Assembly (NCBI GenBank): GCA_017548805.1
Contig: JAFYZE010000154.1
Coordinates: forward strand, 1 to 10,326
Direction of reading: 5' to 3'
Source: Bacteroidales bacterium
GTDB lineage: Bacteria > Bacteroidota > Bacteroidia > Bacteroidales > UBA932
DNA length: 10,326 nt
How positions within the stretch are numbered: position 1 is the stretch's first letter; the number at the start of each line of letters is the position of its first letter. The notes beneath the pieces were generated by a model that was not told the origin of the DNA, did no database searches, and saw nothing but the letters and a program-made list of their open reading frames with translations. Shown in pieces: positions 7,228 through 10,326 of the stretch. A program made the translations under genes and the position numbers.

Positions 7228-7244
7228 ATCCTTTTTCATTTAGA

Positions 7245-10200
7245 TTAGAACGTGAGGGTGATGCCGCCGGTGACGGTACGCATCGTCGAGTAGGAGCTGG
7301 TACCACGGCCGGTAGTGAATCCGCCGATGGCGAAGGAGTCGCGCGGATCCAGACCCTTGCGGGCGGTGAATACAGCGAGATTCTCTCCTGCAACATAGAC
7401 GCGGAGCGAGCTGAGCTGGATCTTCCTGGTCCAAGAGGTGGGGAAGGTGTAGCCCAGGGTCACATTGTTGATGCTGAGATAGTCGGAGGAGACGAGGAAG
7501 CGGTCGACATTGCTCTGGGAGACCTGGGTATCACCATCCATGCGAGGCACGTCGGTGTTTGTGTTCTCAGGAGTCCAGGCTCTGAGGACGTCCTTGTGCC
7601 ATGCCTGTCCGGCGGAGGACTGGGTCCACATCAACTGCTGATAGTTACCGTCGTAGTACTTGCCGCCGAGCTGATATGACAACTGGGCGGAGAAATCGAA
7701 GCCGTAGGCGTTGATAGCTGTGCCGAGACCGCCGAAGACCTTCGGAATGATGGTTCCGAGCTCATAACGGGTAGCCTCGTCGAAGATGAAGGTAGTGCTG
7801 TCCTCACCGGTCTCGTCATCATGCTTCCAGTACTGGGCACGTCCGGTCTCGGGATCGACTCCTGCATACTTGTACATATAGGTGTCATAGCTGGAGCCGC
7901 CCACCTTCCAAATGTAGTTGGAACCCTTGATACCATTCTCGGACACGCTCTCGTCGAGAGAGAGGATGGTGTTCTTGTAGTGGCTGGCGTTGGCGTTCCA
8001 TGTCCAGACGAAATTCTTGTTGCGGATGATATATCCGTCGAGTGCGACCTCGAATCCGGCGTTACGCATGTCACCGACATTGATAGGAACGCGTCCGGTA
8101 GGGTTACCTGCGGAAAGCGGGACATTCTTCATGTAGAGCATGTCCTTGGTGACATTGTTGAAGTATTCGATGTTACCGTTGAGACGACCGCGGAAAAGTT
8201 CGAAGTCGAATCCGGTGTTGAAGTCGTTGTGAGTCTCCCAGGTGATATCCTCGTTGCCCTTGTAGGAGAGGCTGATGGAGAACTCCTTGGTATCCTCGTT
8301 GTAGGAATGGGTGTACTGGTCAGAGTAAGGATAGAAACCCTGTCCGAGGTCGTCGTTACCCTGCTGGCCGAAACTTACCTTGAACTTGAGCATGTCGACC
8401 CAGGACACGCCGCTCATGAAGCTCTCCTGGCTGATGAGCCAGGCGCCGCCAAGCGACCAGAAGTTACCCCAGCGGTGTCCGGGAGCGAAACGCGAGGAAG
8501 CGTCACGACGGAAGGAGGCGCTTGCGAAATACCTGCCGTCATAGTCATACTGGGCGCGGCCGAGGAAACCTTCGGTCATGTAGAAGTTCTTGTAGGAGCT
8601 GTTGGACATACTGGCTTTTCCATCAGCATTGTCGAGTTCGCCCACGAGCGGGTTGAACAGATGGTCGTTATAGCCGTTAAGGTAGGTGCGGCTGTAATTG
8701 TACTGCTCGTAACCTGCAAGGACGTCGATGCTGTGCAGGCTGCCGCCGAAGTCGCTCTTGTACTCGGCAAGATACTGCTGGTTCAGAGTGAAATAGCGGC
8801 TGTGGGTGACGGACGTGGCACCCTCGGTACCAGAGGCACCTCCGAACATGCTGTACAAGGTATTGCTGCGGGTGTTGTCATCATAGATGCTGGCATTGAT
8901 CTGAAGAGTCAGGTTCTTGACCGGAGTGATGACTGCACCGAACTTTCCGACAAGGACATCGGCAATGGAAAGGAATGAGTTGTACTCGTTGTCACGGACA
9001 GCGTTTCCTACGAAGTTAGGACGGGTGAAGTTCGTGTTGTTGGAATCGTAGATTTGACGGCCGTTCTCAACCTTGAGGCTGCCGTCGGCATTGCGAACAT
9101 ACAGCGGATAGATAGGGCCGATCATGTTCGTGATGTAGAAGAGGTTTCCGGAGGAACCCCAGCTGCCGTTGTATCCGTTGGACTGTGAATTGGAAAGCGA
9201 GTAGCTGACATTGGTCTGGAACTTGATCCAAGGCCTTATCTGATAATCGGTATTGATACGTGCGGTGTAACGCTTGTATCCGGAGTTGTTGACGATACCG
9301 CCATCATCCAGGTAACCGAGGCTGGCGTAGTAGTTGAAGTTGTTGGCAGCGCCACTCACGGAAAGGTTGTACTCCTGACGGAACGAGTTGTGGTAAACCT
9401 CGTTGTACCAGTCATCCGGCTGATAGTAGTACTCACCGTCGCTGTAACCGAGCTTGGCGTTCGGATTAAGCTTGAAGTTGGTACCGATGAGCTTCTCACC
9501 AGCGGGAACGGTATAGACCTGATATCCGAGACCGCCGTTAAGGTTGTCGTACAGGTACTTGTCAGCATAGGCGTAGGACTCGGCCACGGTATGACCGGAA
9601 TAGTAATACTGGCCGTACATGAGTTTGTAGTAGGTCTCATAATACTGTCCCGGATCGGTGATCACGTCGTAATTCGGGATGAGGCGGCTGTTGGAACCGA
9701 AACGAGCATCGAGCTTGACGGTAGCCTGGCCGGCCTGGCCCTTCTTGGTGGTGATGAGGATGACACCGTTGGCACCGCGGTGGCCGTAGATAGCGGAAGC
9801 GGAAGCATCCTTGAGGACGGACATGGACTCGACGTCGTTGGGGTTGATGTCGGAGATGGATCCGCTGTAAGGGGCACCGTCAACCACGATGAGCGGCGAG
9901 TTGCTGGCGCTGAGCGAACCGACGCCGCGGATACGGATGGTCGGAGAGCTGCTGGTAGGGTCACCGGTCGAGGAAACGATCTGGACACCGGGGGCGGCGC
10001 CGGCGAGGGCGTTGGTCACACTGGTGGTGATCTTCTTCTCGATCTCCTCGCTCTTCACCATGGCCGCTGAGCCGGTGAAGGACGACTTGGTAGCGGTACC
10101 GTAGGCCACGACGATGGTCTCGTCAATGAACTCGGCATCCGGCTCGAGCACCACGTCGAGAGTGGCACGGCCCTGAACCGGAACAACCAGGGTGGTATAA

Positions 10201-10326
10201 CCCACAGAGGAGAAAACGAGGGAGCCCGTTGAAGGCACCTGGATGGAATAGGCTCCATCCGCGTCAGTGCTGGTACCGGTCATAGTTCCCTGAAGCTGGA
10301 TTGCAGCGAAGGGAACCGGTTCGCCG
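7245..10326 (-). CDS. SusC/RagA-family TonB-dependent outer-membrane transporter, N-terminus beyond window edge
   Basis: The frame is open to the window edge, giving 1027 codons' worth of sequence with no start in view; only the signal peptide and the first residues should be missing. The first in-frame ATG (10283) is internal, because the codons before it (GEPVPFAAIQLQGT) belong to the carboxypeptidase-regulatory-like domain that opens SusC proteins. Counting from the first complete codon, that domain covers about 1-62. A TonB-box-like stretch, FIDETIVVAYG, follows at about 66-76, and the plug domain lies at about 84-196, including RIRGVGSL, LIVVDGAPY, SVLKDASASAIYG and GANGVILITTKKG. The rest is a beta barrel rich in aromatic residues, ending in TLTF with a terminal Phe as usual for outer-membrane barrels. 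It should import the substrate held by SusD, powered by TonB-ExbBD. The plug motif reads YGHRGANG where Ala usually precedes Arg. It is the first visible gene of its operon; the promoter is outside the window. Confidence 0.97.
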   Translation of the reverse strand, partial: GEPVPFAAIQLQGTMTGTSTDADGAYSIQVPSTGSLVFSSVGYTTLVVPVQGRATLDVVLEPDAEFIDETIVVAYGTATKSSFTGSAAMVKSEEIEKKITTSVTNALAGAAPGVQIVSSTGDPTSSSPTIRIRGVGSLSASNSPLIVVDGAPYSGSISDINPNDVESMSVLKDASASAIYGHRGANGVILITTKKGQAGQATVKLDARFGSNSRLIPNYDVITDPGQYYETYYKLMYGQYYYSGHTVAESYAYADKYLYDNLNGGLGYQVYTVPAGEKLIGTNFKLNPNAKLGYSDGEYYYQPDDWYNEVYHNSFRQEYNLSVSGAANNFNYYASLGYLDDGGIVNNSGYKRYTARINTDYQIRPWIKFQTNVSYSLSNSQSNGYNGSWGSSGNLFYITNMIGPIYPLYVRNADGSLKVENGRQIYDSNNTNFTRPNFVGNAVRDNEYNSFLSIADVLVGKFGAVITPVKNLTLQINASIYDDNTRSNTLYSMFGGASGTEGATSVTHSRYFTLNQQYLAEYKSDFGGSLHSIDVLAGYEQYNYSRTYLNGYNDHLFNPLVGELDNADGKASMSNSSYKNFYMTEGFLGRAQYDYDGRYFASASFRRDASSRFAPGHRWGNFWSLGGAWLISQESFMSGVSWVDMLKFKVSFGQQGNDDLGQGFYPYSDQYTHSYNEDTKEFSISLSYKGNEDITWETHNDFNTGFDFELFRGRLNGNIEYFNNVTKDMLYMKNVPLSAGNPTGRVPINVGDMRNAGFEVALDGYIIRNKNFVWTWNANASHYKNTILSLDESVSENGIKGSNYIWKVGGSSYDTYMYKYAGVDPETGRAQYWKHDDETGEDSTTFIFDEATRYELGTIIPKVFGGLGTAINAYGFDFSAQLSYQLGGKYYDGNYQQLMWTQSSAGQAWHKDVLRAWTPENTNTDVPRMDGDTQVSQSNVDRFLVSSDYLSINNVTLGYTFPTSWTRKIQLSSLRVYVAGENLAVFTARKGLDPRDSFAIGGFTTGRGTSSYSTMRTVTGGITLTF

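Noticed and set aside
7821..8978. Long plus-strand open frame of 385 codons
   Set aside because: It is antisense to the SusC barrel, whose minus-strand protein is clearly recognisable. The Val/Glu-rich translation is typical of a shadow frame.
3146..10326. Polysaccharide utilisation locus
   Set aside because: SusC and SusD alone do not show a glycan substrate. No glycoside hydrolase, lyase, esterase, sulfatase or sugar-sensing regulator is visible, while two proteases are.

Overview
The window looks like chromosomal DNA of a Bacteroidota species, most likely Bacteroidales. The main evidence is an adjacent SusC/SusD pair, a run of short lipoprotein signal peptides, a TAnnTTTG-type promoter element, and starts that lack a normal Shine-Dalgarno sequence. 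By eye the base composition is moderate, near half G+C, and the intergenic DNA is AT-rich. Genus cannot be decided from what is visible. There are no tRNA or rRNA genes, CRISPR arrays, insertion sequences or phage genes.

All six protein genes lie on the minus strand, so transcription runs from high to low coordinates. The first block (10326 to 3146) holds three genes. These are a SusC-type TonB-dependent outer-membrane transporter whose N-terminus lies beyond the window edge, its SusD/RagB-type lipoprotein partner, and a large multidomain lipoprotein of about 814 residues. Gaps between them are only 17 and 20 bases, so they look like one operon. The block ends at a GC-rich hairpin (3096-3123) that probably terminates transcription.

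The second block (3024 to 1) starts after a likely promoter element at 3051-3058. It holds a complete subtilisin-family (S8) protease lipoprotein, a small lipocalin-like lipoprotein, and the first 171 residues of a second S8 protease that runs off the left edge. Gaps here are 21 and 7 bases, again operon-like.

Every complete gene except SusC carries a lipoprotein signal of 17-20 residues, as does the partial protease, and SusC is itself an outer-membrane protein. The set therefore looks like a cell-envelope machine. The simplest reading, which is inference, is that the two proteases cut an extracellular protein or peptide, the modular lipoprotein and SusD bind the products, and SusC imports them. 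This would resemble peptide-importing RagAB more than a polysaccharide utilisation locus. No glycoside hydrolase, polysaccharide lyase or sulfatase is visible. The least explained parts are the lipocalin-like protein between the proteases, and the C-terminal half of the large lipoprotein, with its duplicated domain, repetitive acidic linker and unusual basic tail.
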